Source of the DNA: Romanomermis culicivorax
Lineage: Eukaryota; Nematoda; Enoplea; Mermithida; Mermithidae
Direction: 5' to 3'
Assembly (NCBI GenBank): GCA_963922205.1
Contig: CAWUHX010000247.1
Location: 434,001-498,000, forward strand
Length of the DNA stretch: 64,000 nucleotides
Under the pieces are notes generated by a model. It worked only from the letters and a program-made list of their open reading frames with translations, had not been told where the DNA came from and did not search any database. Numbering within the stretch: the stretch's first letter is position 1; each line of letters starts with the position of its first letter. Below are positions 36,201 to 49,198 of the stretch, one piece after another. The position numbers and the translations under genes are program-made.

Positions 36201-39200
36201 CATTATTAGGCCCAAGCATCGCAACTGCAGGTGTAGGTGATTAGGTGCTAGAACCGTCTCATCGGAGGTGTTCAACAAAATTAACTACTATACACTTTTT
36301 ATAGGTCCTCATTTTCAAGTGTTAGTGAATCAGTTTACTGAACAAAATTGGAGGTGTTAATTATTCCGGAGGTGCTCGAAGTCGGGCGCTCAATCGAAGC
36401 TGCTAATCATTGCACGCGTTTCGCATAATTTTCGGGTGGTCATCCTAATGGAAATTTTCTTGGTGCGGAGGTGCTAATACTTGACGTGACCATTATTTCG
36501 GAGGTGCTAATCCGAACACGGTCGCATCATCTATAGTAAACTTACTTCCCGAACGTTTTACGACACGAAGAACATTGAAACGGCTTTAAACCTTGATGTA
36601 CGCGCATGTGTAAATCTAAATTGACTTTCGATCTATATGGAAAAATTGAAAAAAAGTAAACTAGGGGGAATCGGATAAATTTTCGCTTTAGCACCTAAAA
36701 TTGCGTCCGCAAACGTCGCACATGTGGGATTTAATTTCCGTGTGAATTTTTTCGTGGCTCCTTAAATCGGCCGAACGACGAAACGTACGTTTACAAGCTC
36801 GGCATCTTCAAAGAAAAAATTGCAAAGTGTAAATCAGGAATTTGGAAAAAAGTAGTGTAAACAAAGTGTAAAAACGAAAAACTGGACGTGTAAAGTAAAA
36901 AACCAAGAATTTTAAGTTTAAACTAGAAAAAGCTATACAAATTTGCATATTTTGTACTTGTAAGGACGTTCGCCGTGTAAATAACGATGAGCTTTCAATA
37001 AATTGGCGCTATTAAAAAATCGACCGCATTTTTCGCAAGTGAAATCGCGAATCTGCAACGAGAAAATGCATGTAATATATGTAAATTTGCATAAAATACA
37101 TGCTAATTTCGAATAAGGTTAGCATGACGAAAATTTCGTGTTAATTTTCTGATGAAAAAATGCAAATTTGAGCGAAAAAATGTCAACTGAATTAACATAA
37201 AAATTATGCAAATTCTAACAAATCCGAATTAGGAATTTAGATGAATTTTGAATTGATAAAATGAAAACCTGAATGAATATGCATAAACACATGTGGAATT
37301 TTTAGTATTCTTATGAAAATTATGCAAATTTCAGGGAAGTTTAGTCCAAAAAAACGTCAAAAATTTGCATAGTATTGTGTAAAGTTATATGAATTTCCGA
37401 ATTTTCATGGGATCAGAAAAAAATTAGACCAGTTAAAAAATTTGAAAAATGCAAATTTCCATGCCAAAAATGCAGATTTCTCGAGAAAATTCGCATAGGA
37501 TAGTGTGAAGTTGTATTAATTTCTGAATTTTCATGGAATCAGAGAAAATTTAGACGTTAAATCGAAAGACACGCTAATTTGAGTAAAAAAATCCCAAAAA
37601 CGCAAATTTGCATGCCAAAAGAAGCAAATTTCTCAAAAAAATTTGCATAAGGTAGAGTAAAGGAATTTCTGAATTTTCATGGAATTGGTAAAAATTCAGA
37701 CAATTTTTAATCAAAAAACACGTTAATTTGAGGTGAAAAATCCAAAAAGCGGAAATTCGCATACGAAAAATGCAAATTTCTCAGGAAAATTTGCATAGAA
37801 CTGAGTAAAGTTGTATGAATTTCTGAATTTTCATGGATTTAGTAAAAATTCAGACGATTTAAATTGACAAAAACGTTAATTTCAGGAAAAACAAAAAAAC
37901 GGGGATTTGCATACGAAAAAGCAAATTTCTCGGAAAATTTTGCATAGAATTGTGTAAAGTTGTATGAATTTCATAATTTTCATGTGATTAGTAAAAATCC
38001 AGACGATTTTAAATTGAAAAACAAGTTGATTTAAGTAAAAAAGTCCAAAAAATGCAAATTTGCATGGGAGAAATGCAAATTTCGCAGAAAAATTTGCATA
38101 TAATTTTGTGAAGTTGTATGAAATTCCGAATTTTTATGGAAATAGTAAAAATTCAGAATTGAAAAAAACGTAAATTTGAGTAAAAAATGCAAAAAATGCA
38201 AATTTTCATGCAAAAAATGCAAATTTCTCACAAAAAATTTGCATAGGATTGTGTAAAATTGTATAAATTTCTGAATTTTCATGGAATTAGTGAAAATTTG
38301 GACGATTTTTTAATTGAAAAACACGTTAATTTAAGTGACAAAAATCCCAAAAAACGCAAATTTGCATGCAAAAAATTGAAATTTCTCACGAAAAATTTGT
38401 ATAGGATTGGGTAAAACTGTATGAATTTATGAATTTTCATGAAATTATATTAAAAAATCACACGATTCTAAATTTAAAAAAACAGGTTAATTTGAGTAAA
38501 AAATTTCAAAAAACGCAAATTAAAATGCGAAACACGCAAATTTTTCCAAAAAATTTTTATAGAATTGCGTAAAATTTTCATGGAATTGATAAAAATTCAG
38601 ACGATTTTTAAATTGAAAAACGGATTAATTCGGGTAAAAATACAAAAAAACACGCAAATTTGCATGCGGAAAATGCAAAAATTTGCATAAAAATTATGCT
38701 AACTTGCGTATGAACGGTCATATGATTGCGCAAAAAACGTTCGCTGATGAATTTTTTGTCGCACTCCGGGCAGGGGAAAACCGTGCCGCCGTGGATACGC
38801 ATATGTTTGGCCAAAACTTCCTTGTCGAAAAAAGTTTTCTGGCAAACGGCGCAAGCGTGGTCGCGTTGGTGTTGCCCGATCAGGGCGGCCGAACCCAACG
38901 CCCCTTCTTTCGAATGACCGTGCTTGGTTTTTTGATGCAAATCCAAACGAATTTGAGACGGGAAGCCTTGGTTGCAAAATGTGCCTGGAAGAAAAAAATC
39001 CCGGATCGAAACGGATTCGAACCGTAGACTTTTGAGCGAAAATAAAAAAAATGAACTTTTAATGATCGAACGAAAAAAATTGGGCGGCGGCTGGCTCGAA
39101 CCCCGGACCTTCGTCTGAGTTTTGCCCAAAGTTCCTAGCAAAAAAATAGCTCGTTTCTTGAAAATCATACTTTTTCGGACGTTTTTTAGTAAGATTAGGA

Positions 39201-42200
39201 AAAATCTGAACCTTATGACAAAATCATTGGGGAAAATCTGTCTTTTTTCGACCTAAACGTGAATTTTAAAGCTTTCCGTTAAAAAAAAATTGGATGGTCA
39301 CGACCTCGAACTCTGGACATTAGAAATCTTTAGTTACATGAAACTTTCTACCCATAATAAATACGAATCGAAGCGGATTACCAAAAGCGAATAAAAATTT
39401 AGACGACGTTAGACTCGGACTCTGAATCCTCGTTTAAGTTATGAAATTTCAACAATTTGGTGTACATTTGCCCAAATTTCGACGAAAAATTGTTCATTTC
39501 TGGCAAATTATGCATTTTTGAAGGTTTTTTTTTGAGTCAAATCAAAAATTTTAACTCAGAAGTCATAAATTCCTGTGAAGAATCACAAATTTTTCAGCTC
39601 AAACTCGAATTTGAATAATTGGCGATCAGAAAAAATGTACGGTGTTGAATTGAACTCTGAACCCCAGTTTCGATTTCAAACTCAACTTTCCAAAATTACC
39701 ATTAAAAAACTGCTCATTTTCGAAATGGTATGCATTTTGGGGCGTTTTTTCAGAAAAAAATCGAACTTAAATGTCAAAATTTTCGTTCAAAAAGGGATAT
39801 CTTTAAAAAAAAATTGGGCGGTGTTTGGATCCGAACTCTAAACCTCAGTTTAAATTTGAAACATAATTTTCCAAATTTTCTGAGAAAAATTGTTCATTTC
39901 CTGATCATGATACAACTTTTTTGGACGTTTTTTGAGTCAGAAAGAAAAAATTCGAGTTATGAGTTGAAATTCTCATAAAAAACCTATGTATCATTTCTGG
40001 CTCAAACCCAAATTTGAACGATTATCGATCAAAAAAAAGATTGGATGGTCTGGACTTCGAACCCTGGCAATGATGAGAAACTTCAGCATCAAAAAACTAC
40101 AAATTTTCGAAAAATTGTTATTTTCAAGTCTCGTGAATATAGATAAAAAACACAAAAGAGCTTTTTCGTAAGAAATAAACGGTGTGTGGAAACTACTAGC
40201 TACAAAAAAATTGTTCCATCTCGGAGTCGAACCAACGACAACTATATTCGTAGAATCGTGTATTTTTTGAAATGTGTAAACTTACATTTGAAAGGCATCC
40301 GTTCCATGTTGCCAATTTAAATGTTTCAATAGATTTTCTTTCCATTTGAAACGTTTGTGGGCGCAATATTGACACGGGAAGGGGAAATGATCCGAATGTA
40401 AAATTTTATGTTTATCCAAATATTCTTGACGCGAAAATGATTTTTGGCATTGATCGCAGGCGAATTTTTTCTCCAATTTCGGTTTTTTTTAACACCGTGG
40501 GCGGTTCGTCTGCTTCGTTCTAGAAAAAAATTGAACGAAAAACACTTTACACTGATTATTTTGTAAAGTTGAGTGATTGAGAGTTCAACTTTACACCAAT
40601 TGCTCAAAAACTAATTTACAGAGTTTACATTGTATTAGAAAATCATCGAAAACGTTGCTTTACACTGTTCAAAGAAAGCCTACCCTAAAGTACCCAGAAA
40701 AAGTACGACTTTACACTGATCCTACCACATCATCAAAATATTCAACTTTACACTTGCATCAAAAATGATCAAGTAATTCATAATATTTTGGATCTAATCA
40801 ATAGGAGAACATTCTTGAAGTCTTACGAGTCCCATTGTAAACTTGAGACGCTTGCAACTATGTCAAAAAATCCAGCTTTACTCCATAGAAACAAAAAACT
40901 CTGCACTAATCAAACAGGATATAATCACGTGATCTTAAAGCGTTTACAAGGTCACATGACAGAAAAATGTCGCTTTACACTAATCAAGACTACGGAAATA
41001 TTTGCACTATCTTCGACGTGTGGTGTAAACAATATTACACTAATATAATTTTACTTCGTCTTCGATTAAAACGCCGTGTTCGTCTTTGGCGTGATTTTTT
41101 AAACCTTTCATGGCGGCGTATTCTTTATTACACAACGTACATTTAAAGTCGCCGCCTTCGACGGCTTTCAGGTCGTCGTCTTCGGTTTCCTATACGGAAA
41201 AAACACATTGTGTAAAGTGGTTTACATCATGAGGATATCAAAATGTAAAGTGATGATGATGACCAAAGTGTAAACTGTGAGACTTGAAAATATAAAATCA
41301 ATGATTGTGTAAAAGATAACGATGTAAAGTTACATGAAAGATCAGATGTAGGTTATATTTTGCAAAAACTAGTGGTGTAAAGTCGTGTGACCCTCAGATG
41401 ATTAGACTACTGACTTAAAAAATGTCAAATGGTTACAAAAGTTGATTTAAAAATTGTGTAAAGATAATTGGCTCAAAAAGTGTAAACTAACGCAGGATTT
41501 AGAAATAAAATGTAAAATGATAATCATATTGACAAAATGTAAATTTAAAGGAAAAATGGTTTGAAGCATACATGTAATTGAGGGAAGAGCTATGGGAACC
41601 CCCCCCCCCCCAGTCGACCACATGGCTAGCCATTGGGCGACCTTCTCCAGGATTTTACAGTCCTACGGCTAGCATACATGTAATGGAGCCCCGAGGTCTG
41701 GGGGTGGTTAGGCCACTTTTTTTGGGCCGGGGGTCGGTAATTCCCAAAATTTTGGGGGGAGAGGTCTCTGAAGGAAAAAAATTCGATTTCTTTACGAAAA
41801 AAGTCCGAAAAACGGTTCGAAATGAGTAATTTTTGTCTAAAAATTATAAAAAAATGTATTTATGGCGCGAAGCGCCAGAAAAATTGACGTTTTAGACCAT
41901 TTTTTGTTTGAAAATTGACATTTTCCATCAAAAAATTGACATTTTCCAGTATTTTTCCGACCAAATGTATGGGGGTCCCTACGGCTACCGGATTTTCCAA
42001 CCCTATGGTTAGCCATAGGATTGGAAAATCCTGGGGGGGGGGGGCGGTCACCCAATGGCTAGTCATATGGTCGACGATTTTGGGGGGGGGGTTCCCATAG
42101 CACTTGCCCCCCCAATTACATGTATGACGGCTAGCCATATGGTAGCCGCAGGCAACCCCATACTTTTGGTCGGAAAAATACTGAACAATATCAATTTTTG

Positions 42201-44636
42201 AACAAAAAATGGTCGAAAATGTAAATTTCCTCGGCGCTTCGCTGCATAGATACATTTTTTTCTGACTTATTAGGAAAAAATTACAATATTTTGAACTTTT
42301 TTTCGAGAGAAAATCGAGTTTTTTTCCTTCAGACTCCCCTCAAAAAATTTAGGGAATTAAGGTCCTGTCATACTTCACCGCGCGGCGCCGGTTGTTCTAT
42401 TCATACTAAAAAGCGGCGCCGGTCGGCGCCGCGCGGGTACCAACCTTTGAAATATGAATAGGTTTTTGTAATTTTTTGCGGCGCCGCGCGGCGCTCCCAT
42501 CAGGTTCCAACTGAACCAATACACATTTTTTGAGAAGAGCAAAATCCAAAAGTAAAAAAGCGGCGCCGCCTGTTAGTATGAATAGGACAACCGGCACCGC
42601 GCGGCGAAATATGACAAGGCCTTTTATACTAACCCATGGCCCAAAAAAATTGCCCGACCTCCACCCAGACCTCGGGGCCCCGTCACATGTATGGTGTAAA
42701 GTAGCCTATAAATTGTAAACCAAGGCGTATTTCGTCACTTTCTGTTCTTCTTCCTGATCTTCCCAATCGGGTTCTTGTTCGGTTCGTAGGTTTCCCGCGG
42801 GGACGAAAGCGGCGGCAGCCTGGGTTTGGGGCGGTTCATTTGCTCGATGATACCTGCATAAAATGTTGCAATTAGGCGTTGAAAAGAAAATTATTTCTGA
42901 ACTTCACACAACTCAAGTCATGGAAAGAACAAAAATTCAAGATTTTAAACTAATTCGATGGTAAAAATTCAAATTATGAAAAATTCCGCTGGAAAATTTC
43001 AGTTTTCAAATAAATGTAATCAAAAAATGCGTGAAAAAGTTGCAATTTTTCTTATTCTATGAGTAAAAAAATGGACTCAGAAAATGTTATTTCAAAATTT
43101 CAAGCATTTTTGAAAGCTTTTCAATGATAAAATTCAAATTTATAAAAATTTCGTCAAAAAATCAAATTTTTTGGACAATTTTAATCGGAAAATGCATTCA
43201 AAAACGTCGTTTTTCGCATTTATAGGCAATAAATCACAAACCGTGACGTAAATTAGCCTCGTGTTCCATTTCCTGCTTGTGCTGCATGCGCATGTGGCCT
43301 TGAAAATGTAAATCGGACGCCAAATACAAATCTCGGTTGCAATATTGGCATTAAAACGGCGACGTTTGGCGTGCGCCATTTCCAAATGCCGTTTCAAATG
43401 CAATTCTTGGGCGAAACGGGCGCGGGCATTGATCGCACGGATAGGGCAAAAATCCGATTTGGAAAGCTGCCAAAAAAATTTCTGTCGAAGATACAACTTT
43501 TCGAGACGACAAAAAAATATATACTAACCGTCGTTCGAACGCCGATAAATCGTCGACTCCAAAGCCGCCCGGCTAGCTAAGGAGGGCGTTTTGAGAACGT
43601 CGCCCGACGCCGAGCCGTCTTTTTTTCCTGGGGTTGGAAAAATGGGCGGTTTTTTAATGTTGAAAAGCAGGACATCAGGAGCATAGGAAAAAAAATTTCT
43701 GCTCACCGATTTGACGTTTACCATCATCTAAATCCGCTTCTTGAGATCTGGAAAAATTTCAATTTAGACCAAAAAGTTGCTGATCGCAGCCAAAATGCGA
43801 TTCACTTCTGCAGGTCGAAACTAGAGCATGCGCCATTATAACATTTTGCTCGGTAGTTTCTTTCAATTTTTGTTCCATTTCCAACAAACGTTGTTCTTTT
43901 TCTTGCAATAAACGCCTATAATCGTCGATTAATTGTTGATCGGCGGCCGTTTTCGGCGCAACTTTTTCCTGTTGTTGTTGTTGCGTCATTTTTTGAATTT
44001 TCGGCGTCACCAATTGTTCTTGGCTGGAAGGAAAAACTCATTTAAAACTTTATCTCTAAATCTTCATAAAGAAAACATCAACTTTTCAATCATGTAAATT
44101 TGGCCATCTTCGCCTTGAACGTATTGTTGATTTCCGCCGACCGCCGCCGCCGCCGAACCGACGACGTCGAATCCGGCGTTGGCGAATTGTTCAGCAGTTA
44201 GCTACGCGGAAGAAAAATTTACGCGTGCGAAAAAACCGGTGTCTGGCCATACCTGTAAGAGTTGGAGCCTGGGAGGGGGGGGGTAAACCGGAAATTTGGG
44301 GGGAGGTGGAAAAAAGTCGATCGCCAAAAAGGCCAAAAAGGTGGTTTTTATCCCATTTTTTATAATTTTTCCAAAAGGGGGGGGGGGTTGGGTATAGGGT
44401 TGGCCAAGTTGGAGGCCTCCACAGGTATTTGTCTGGCGCAAAAAAGGCTTACCGTTATAGTATTGCCATGTTCGTCGATTAACTGTGCCGTTCCGTCGGC
44501 CGACTCGCTCAATAATTGGGCCAATTGTTCAGGGTCGACGTTTAAAATTTGGGCGACGTCGTCGCCGGCTGAAAATTTAAAATTTTGGGTATCTGGAGCA
44601 AGAATTTTAGCCGAAAAATTTACCTCCTACCGACAT
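30295..44636 (-). CDS. C2H2 zinc-finger protein with 14 fingers, 19-exon model, about 858 aa
   Basis: Probable DNA-binding transcription or chromatin factor; I do not recognise the orthologue. Exons from the ATG at 44636: 44624-44636, 44453-44568, 44083-44201, 43806-44023, 43722-43747, 43529-43627, 43242-43466, 42721-42853, 41055-41189, 40286-40519, 38704-38984, 36958-37052, 36695-36805, 36546-36632, 35276-35398, 35110-35211, 33500-33654, 33052-33173, 30295-30477. The N-terminus is acidic and Gln-rich with a short coiled coil (KEQRLLEMEQKLKE). Fingers include CTLCNKEYAAMKGLKNH, CAVCQKTFFDKEVLAKH, CRACKRTFRRSADLRSH and CGACGSAYAKRGQLVKH. The tail is Pro-rich, then acidic, ending ISEENLQALAQQGIIFSYQE. 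Phases fit across exons 11-19. Exons 4, 7, 8 and 10 need single-base corrections, mostly in homopolymers, so the N-terminal half is a provisional reading. Confidence 0.85.
30478..33051. repeat. Zinc-finger gene last intron: degenerate tandem repeat (copy 2)
   Basis: Partner of the array at 16070-18631 with the same GTGTAAACTTTTTTCGAT and ACAAAAACAAAATTTAG landmarks. No coding potential. Confidence 0.8.
33174..33499. repeat. Simple-sequence intron (AACAATAAAAATTG units)
   Basis: A 326-bp intron made almost entirely of A-rich units such as AAAAACAATAAAAATTGG. The apparent Phe-rich open frames on the minus strand are translations of this simple sequence and not genes. The partner is at 18754-19077. 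Confidence 0.75.
34441..34644. mobile_element. hAT-like MITE, CAAGCCTGTAG...CTACAGGCCTG (copy 2)
   Basis: Partner of 20013-20219 with the same GGTCCGAA duplications (34433-34440 and 34645-34652). It is slightly shorter because of G- and C-run length differences. Confidence 0.85.
35420..36540. repeat. GGAGGTGCTAATC array in a zinc-finger intron (copy 2)
   Basis: Partner of 21000-22115, almost unchanged. It lies between the exon ending a CSSCRKTFGK finger half and the next exon starting LEHLQVH, so splicing across it is needed to complete one finger. Confidence 0.85.
37053..38703. repeat. Tandem repeat with GCAAATTTG units, about 150-185 bp
   Basis: Units contain AAATGCAAATTTCTC, AAAATTTGCATAGAATTGTG, GTAAAGTTGTATGAATTTCT, GAATTTTCATGGAATTAG and an AAAACACGTTAATTTGAG block, in order. 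About nine units fill the intron. The right end of the large duplication (37434) falls inside the array, which continues as unique sequence. Confidence 0.8.
38985..40285. repeat. Degenerate repeat, about 190-230 bp, with a tRNA B-box-like core
   Basis: At least five diverged units carry a GAACCCTGGAC / TTCGAACCCTGG-like core, AAAATTGGGCGG or GATTGGATGGTC, a TTTTCGGACGTTTTTTGAGTC segment and a TTTTCCAAAATT segment. The TTCGAACC core resembles a tRNA B-box. No unit folds convincingly as a tRNA. Confidence 0.6.
40520..41054. other. Intron rich in CTTTACAC motifs
   Basis: A 535-bp intron with scattered CTTTACACTG/CTTTACACC motifs, the reverse complement of the GTGTAAAG motif common across the window. 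No gene or clear tandem unit. Confidence 0.5.
41673..42126. mobile_element. Nested 454-bp MITE, same family as 12372-12819
   Basis: It starts CATACATGTAATGGAGC and ends CAATTACATGTATG. It is flanked by an exact 8-bp duplication, ACGGCTAG (41665-41672 and 42127-42134). Internal text, including the TGGGGGTC and GGCGCGAAGCGCC segments, matches the 448-bp element in HDAC intron 3. It inserted into a related element, which dates the outer one as older. Confidence 0.88.
42365..42622. mobile_element. GC-rich palindromic element with long inverted ends
   Basis: The left end reads CTGTCATACTTCACCGCGC, then GGCGCCGGTTGTTCTATTCA and TACTAA. The right end, inverted, reads CTTGTCATATTTCGCCGCGC, then GGTGCCGGTTGTCCTATTCA and TACTAA: about 50 bp of imperfect inverted repeat. 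Several GGCGCCGCGCGG blocks lie inside. Its composition is very unlike its surroundings. No transposase; the target duplication is unclear. Confidence 0.7.
44248..44429. mobile_element. 182-bp G-rich MITE (CATACCTGTAA family)
   Basis: It starts CATACCTGTAAGAG and ends CCACAGGTATT. It is bracketed by exact 8-bp copies of TGTCTGGC (44240-44247 and 44430-44437). G runs fill both halves. It inserted in a zinc-finger intron only about 23 bp from the splice donor of exon 2. Confidence 0.85.
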
Positions 44637-44946
44637 TTTTGAAGGAGAAAAGGAAAAAAGTTTCTAAAAAATTGAAATTATCGATCCAGTGAAGTACAGT
44701 AAACAACAGGGCGGTATAGCATCTAATAATTATTGCTATAAAATAATAACTTGCTTCCAAATCGGAGAAAACAACATGAAAAAGCATGCAACATATATTC
44801 GATGTGCGTTCTTCAGGAAAGTCATATTATGAATATTGTGAGTGTTCAAATCTGAAGGAGAAAAGCAAGTTTTTAAATTTATCAGCTTTCAGATACATGC
44901 TGATGTTGTTACTGTATCCTCTGTCGAGAGAATCAAAATCCGTAAA
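44637..44946. promoter_or_regulatory. 310-bp divergent spacer between the zinc-finger gene and RGP1
   Basis: The two start codons point away from each other across 310 bp, so both promoters must lie here or in unseen 5' exons. A TTTCAG acceptor-like site precedes the RGP1 ATG by about 55 bp, so part of the spacer may be leader or a trans-splice acceptor region. No TATA box can be assigned with confidence. Confidence 0.5.
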
Positions 44947-46593
44947 ATGCCGCTAACAATTTCGGCCGCTTTAAACCGTCAATGCGGCGTCTATCTAGCC
45001 GGTGAAACTTTACAATGTAAAATTACTTTACAATGTAACGAGTGAGTTTTAATTTTTTCCCGCTCTGAATTTCCGACGATTTTTTTGGATTTCCTTCTCC
45101 TAGAACCGACGAAATTTGCCGTTTCGCCGTCGTTCAAGTTTACGGTCAAGAAAATAATTAGCCATCATTATCATCAACACCAGCAAAAAATCGTCGCCGA
45201 CGACGACAATAATAATCGTCAACGACTCCGTCAAACGGAAATCGCCACCGGTTCGACGTCTTTCGTCGTCGATTCGGAAGTGACACACGGTCGGACGATT
45301 TTTTTCGTCCGAACCGGAAATTTTATGTTGCGATTTAAATTTAAAAGCGGGCGAATGCAAAGATTGTAAAGCGGAAGTGTAAAGTGGTGTAAACTAGGTT
45401 TAAACTATTTTTTTTCTAGATCCATTCTCGTTCAAATTTACCGCGTCGACAAAATTTGCCGCCCGAGTTTTAAAGGTTCGGCCGTAAAATACGTTTACAA
45501 ATTGAGCGTCGGCGTTCAGGCGGGTTGTCGAGCGGTTAAATTACTGAAAATTCCTTTCCGTTTACTATCTTCTACGGGTAAGCGTTGTCATACCTGTAAG
45601 AGGTCCGTCCGACCAGTTGGGGGAAAGGTAAACCCAAAATTTTAGGGTGGGGATCCCAACATTTCCGAGGGGTCGAATAAACCCTAAAAATTTCGAAAAT
45701 TTTCCCCAAAGCCACTTTTTCCCAATTTTTCCGAGGTTGGGGGGGTGGCGTTGGGTATAGGGGTTGACCAAGTTGGGTGTGAAGTCCCCCCCCCTTAACC
45801 CCCCCCCCCCCCCCCAATTACACGTATGAGTGTTATTGTAAACTAAAATGTAGCATTGTTGTCAACTAAATTTTAGCGTTATTGTAAACCTCATCTCCAA
45901 AATTGTAAAGTTTAACGTATATAGATTACACCGACGAAATTTCCGCCGCCGCCAATTATACGTAAAACGCAAATTTTTCGCGTAGCCGACGAACAACGTG
46001 GCGAAATTTGTTCGATAAAGATGGAGAGGAAAAATTTTTAAATTGGGCGACGACGTTTCGGCTATTTTAGAATTCGAAAATTCGAATTTTAAATGTTTCG
46101 AAGTGAGAACTTTACACTGGTGTAAAGAATTAAAAATTGTCACTTTTACACACACATACAAATTCGCAGTTTTCGGCATTTTTTACAAACCGTCGAAGAA
46201 ATTAATGATCAAAAAAAAGAAAAATGAAATTACGTATTGCGAAAAAAACGGAATTTTGCGCTTTTTACAAAAGTTGCCAAATCGATTTGCAAATTCCGAC
46301 TCGAGCGCCGCCGTCCTTTTTCACGGATTTTAGTAAAAAATTGGTTTTTCCTTAATTTTACACCACTTTTCACAAATTTATTTTTACAGTAAACTTGAAG
46401 TGGCGCTTACGTTTCGAATTTTCCGTGGCCGAAAATCCAATCGACGACAAAATTTGTTATTTCGACCCGAAAATGATGAATAAAAGATAAGGTCAAACGT
46501 TTGGTGTGGGATTTACCGTTGAAAATTTTTCCTTGTAATCCGATTCACGTTGATACGGAAAGAGCTAAAGATTTTGTGCTATATTTACAATAA
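44947..46593 (+). CDS. RGP1: RGP1 homologue, Rab6 exchange-factor subunit, with several frame breaks
   Basis: With RIC1, RGP1 forms the guanine-nucleotide exchange factor that activates Rab6 at the Golgi. Approximate exons: 44947-45041, 45104-45365, 45420-45577, 45925-46102, about 46161-46332, and 46390-46593. Segments matching the family are VYLAGETLQCKITL, EILCCDLNLKAGE, FKGSAVKYVYKLSVG, KLGDDVSAILEFENSNF, INLKWRLRFEFSVAENP and RLVWDLPLKIFPCNPI. They fall in the right order and spacing. Single-base shifts, mostly at short homopolymers (for example the T run near 45300, T near 46040, A near 46486), break the frame between these blocks. All domains are present and conserved, so sequencing or consensus error is more likely than gene death. 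The first exon junction is unresolved. Confidence 0.85.
45589..45828. mobile_element. 240-bp G/C-rich MITE in an RGP1 intron
   Basis: It starts CATACCTGTAAGAGG, with the GTCCGACCAGTTGGG family segment, and ends CAATTACACGTATG. The flanks AGCGTTGT and AGTGTTAT match at 6 of 8 bases, suggesting an aged target duplication. It begins 11 bp after the exon 3 donor. Confidence 0.7.
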
Positions 46594-46802
46594 AAAATTA
46601 TTTAAATCTTCTGTGCTATCACGTAGCCCAGGATATCGTTTTCCAGAAGTTATTGAGCAAGTTATTACTGATAGTGTAAACAAGATGTTGTAGTCTAGAG
46701 ATCCTGTTTACTGTAGTCAAATTTTCAAGATTTTCGTTTCGCCGCTAAATTTTCTGTAATTTGACCATTTTTTGCCCAAATTTCAACGCTTACGACTAGA
46801 AA

Positions 46803-48939
<2,137 letters not shown>

Positions 48940-49198
48940 TTTACAACTTATATAAATATTAAAGTTTGGGGAATCCTTTGATCAGGATTTTATACACACA
49001 AGCACTTTAAACGCTGAAAATTTCCGACCAATAATTTATTTTTTGTTTACACACATATCTTGTTTACGTGTAAATAATAAAAGTTGATCTTTCCTATATT
49101 TTTTTTAAAGCGATTTACCTATATTGGGTTTTAAAATGTATTTTTGAATAGGATTTTTGTGTGAATCGTGTGGAAATTCTTTATTTTAAGTAGAAAAA

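Larger units (their letters stand above)
23175..37434 (+). repeat. Large direct duplication, copy 2 (about 14.3 kb)
   Basis: Collinear partner of 8079-23009, beginning at the first base after the adapter and ending at 37434. There the sequence continues uniquely into the rest of the zinc-finger gene. It is shorter than copy 1 mainly because it lacks the 448-bp element and part of a G-rich element. Confidence 0.95.
41567..42693. mobile_element. Outer CATACATGTAA-type element carrying nested insertions
   Basis: The left end is CATACATGTAATTG and the right end CACATGTATG. The flanks are GTTTGAAG (41559-41566) and GTGTAAAG (42694-42701), a 6-of-8 match that I take as an aged target duplication. 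Inside lie a second full element (41673-42126) and a GC-rich palindromic block (about 42365-42622). The whole structure occupies a zinc-finger intron and ends about 20 bp from the splice donor of exon 8. Confidence 0.65.

Noticed and set aside
35399..36545. CRISPR-like array (regular GGAGGTGCTAATC repeats)
   Set aside because: Repeat and spacer lengths are irregular, units are degenerate and the locus is an animal intron.
23175..37434. A second, genuine HDAC or zinc-finger paralogue
   Set aside because: The copy is cut at adapters and is missing exactly the parts present outside the duplication, so an allelic overlap explains it better.
30295..44636. CTCF orthologue
   Set aside because: Finger count is 14 and finger and linker sequences do not match CTCF as I know it; left unnamed.
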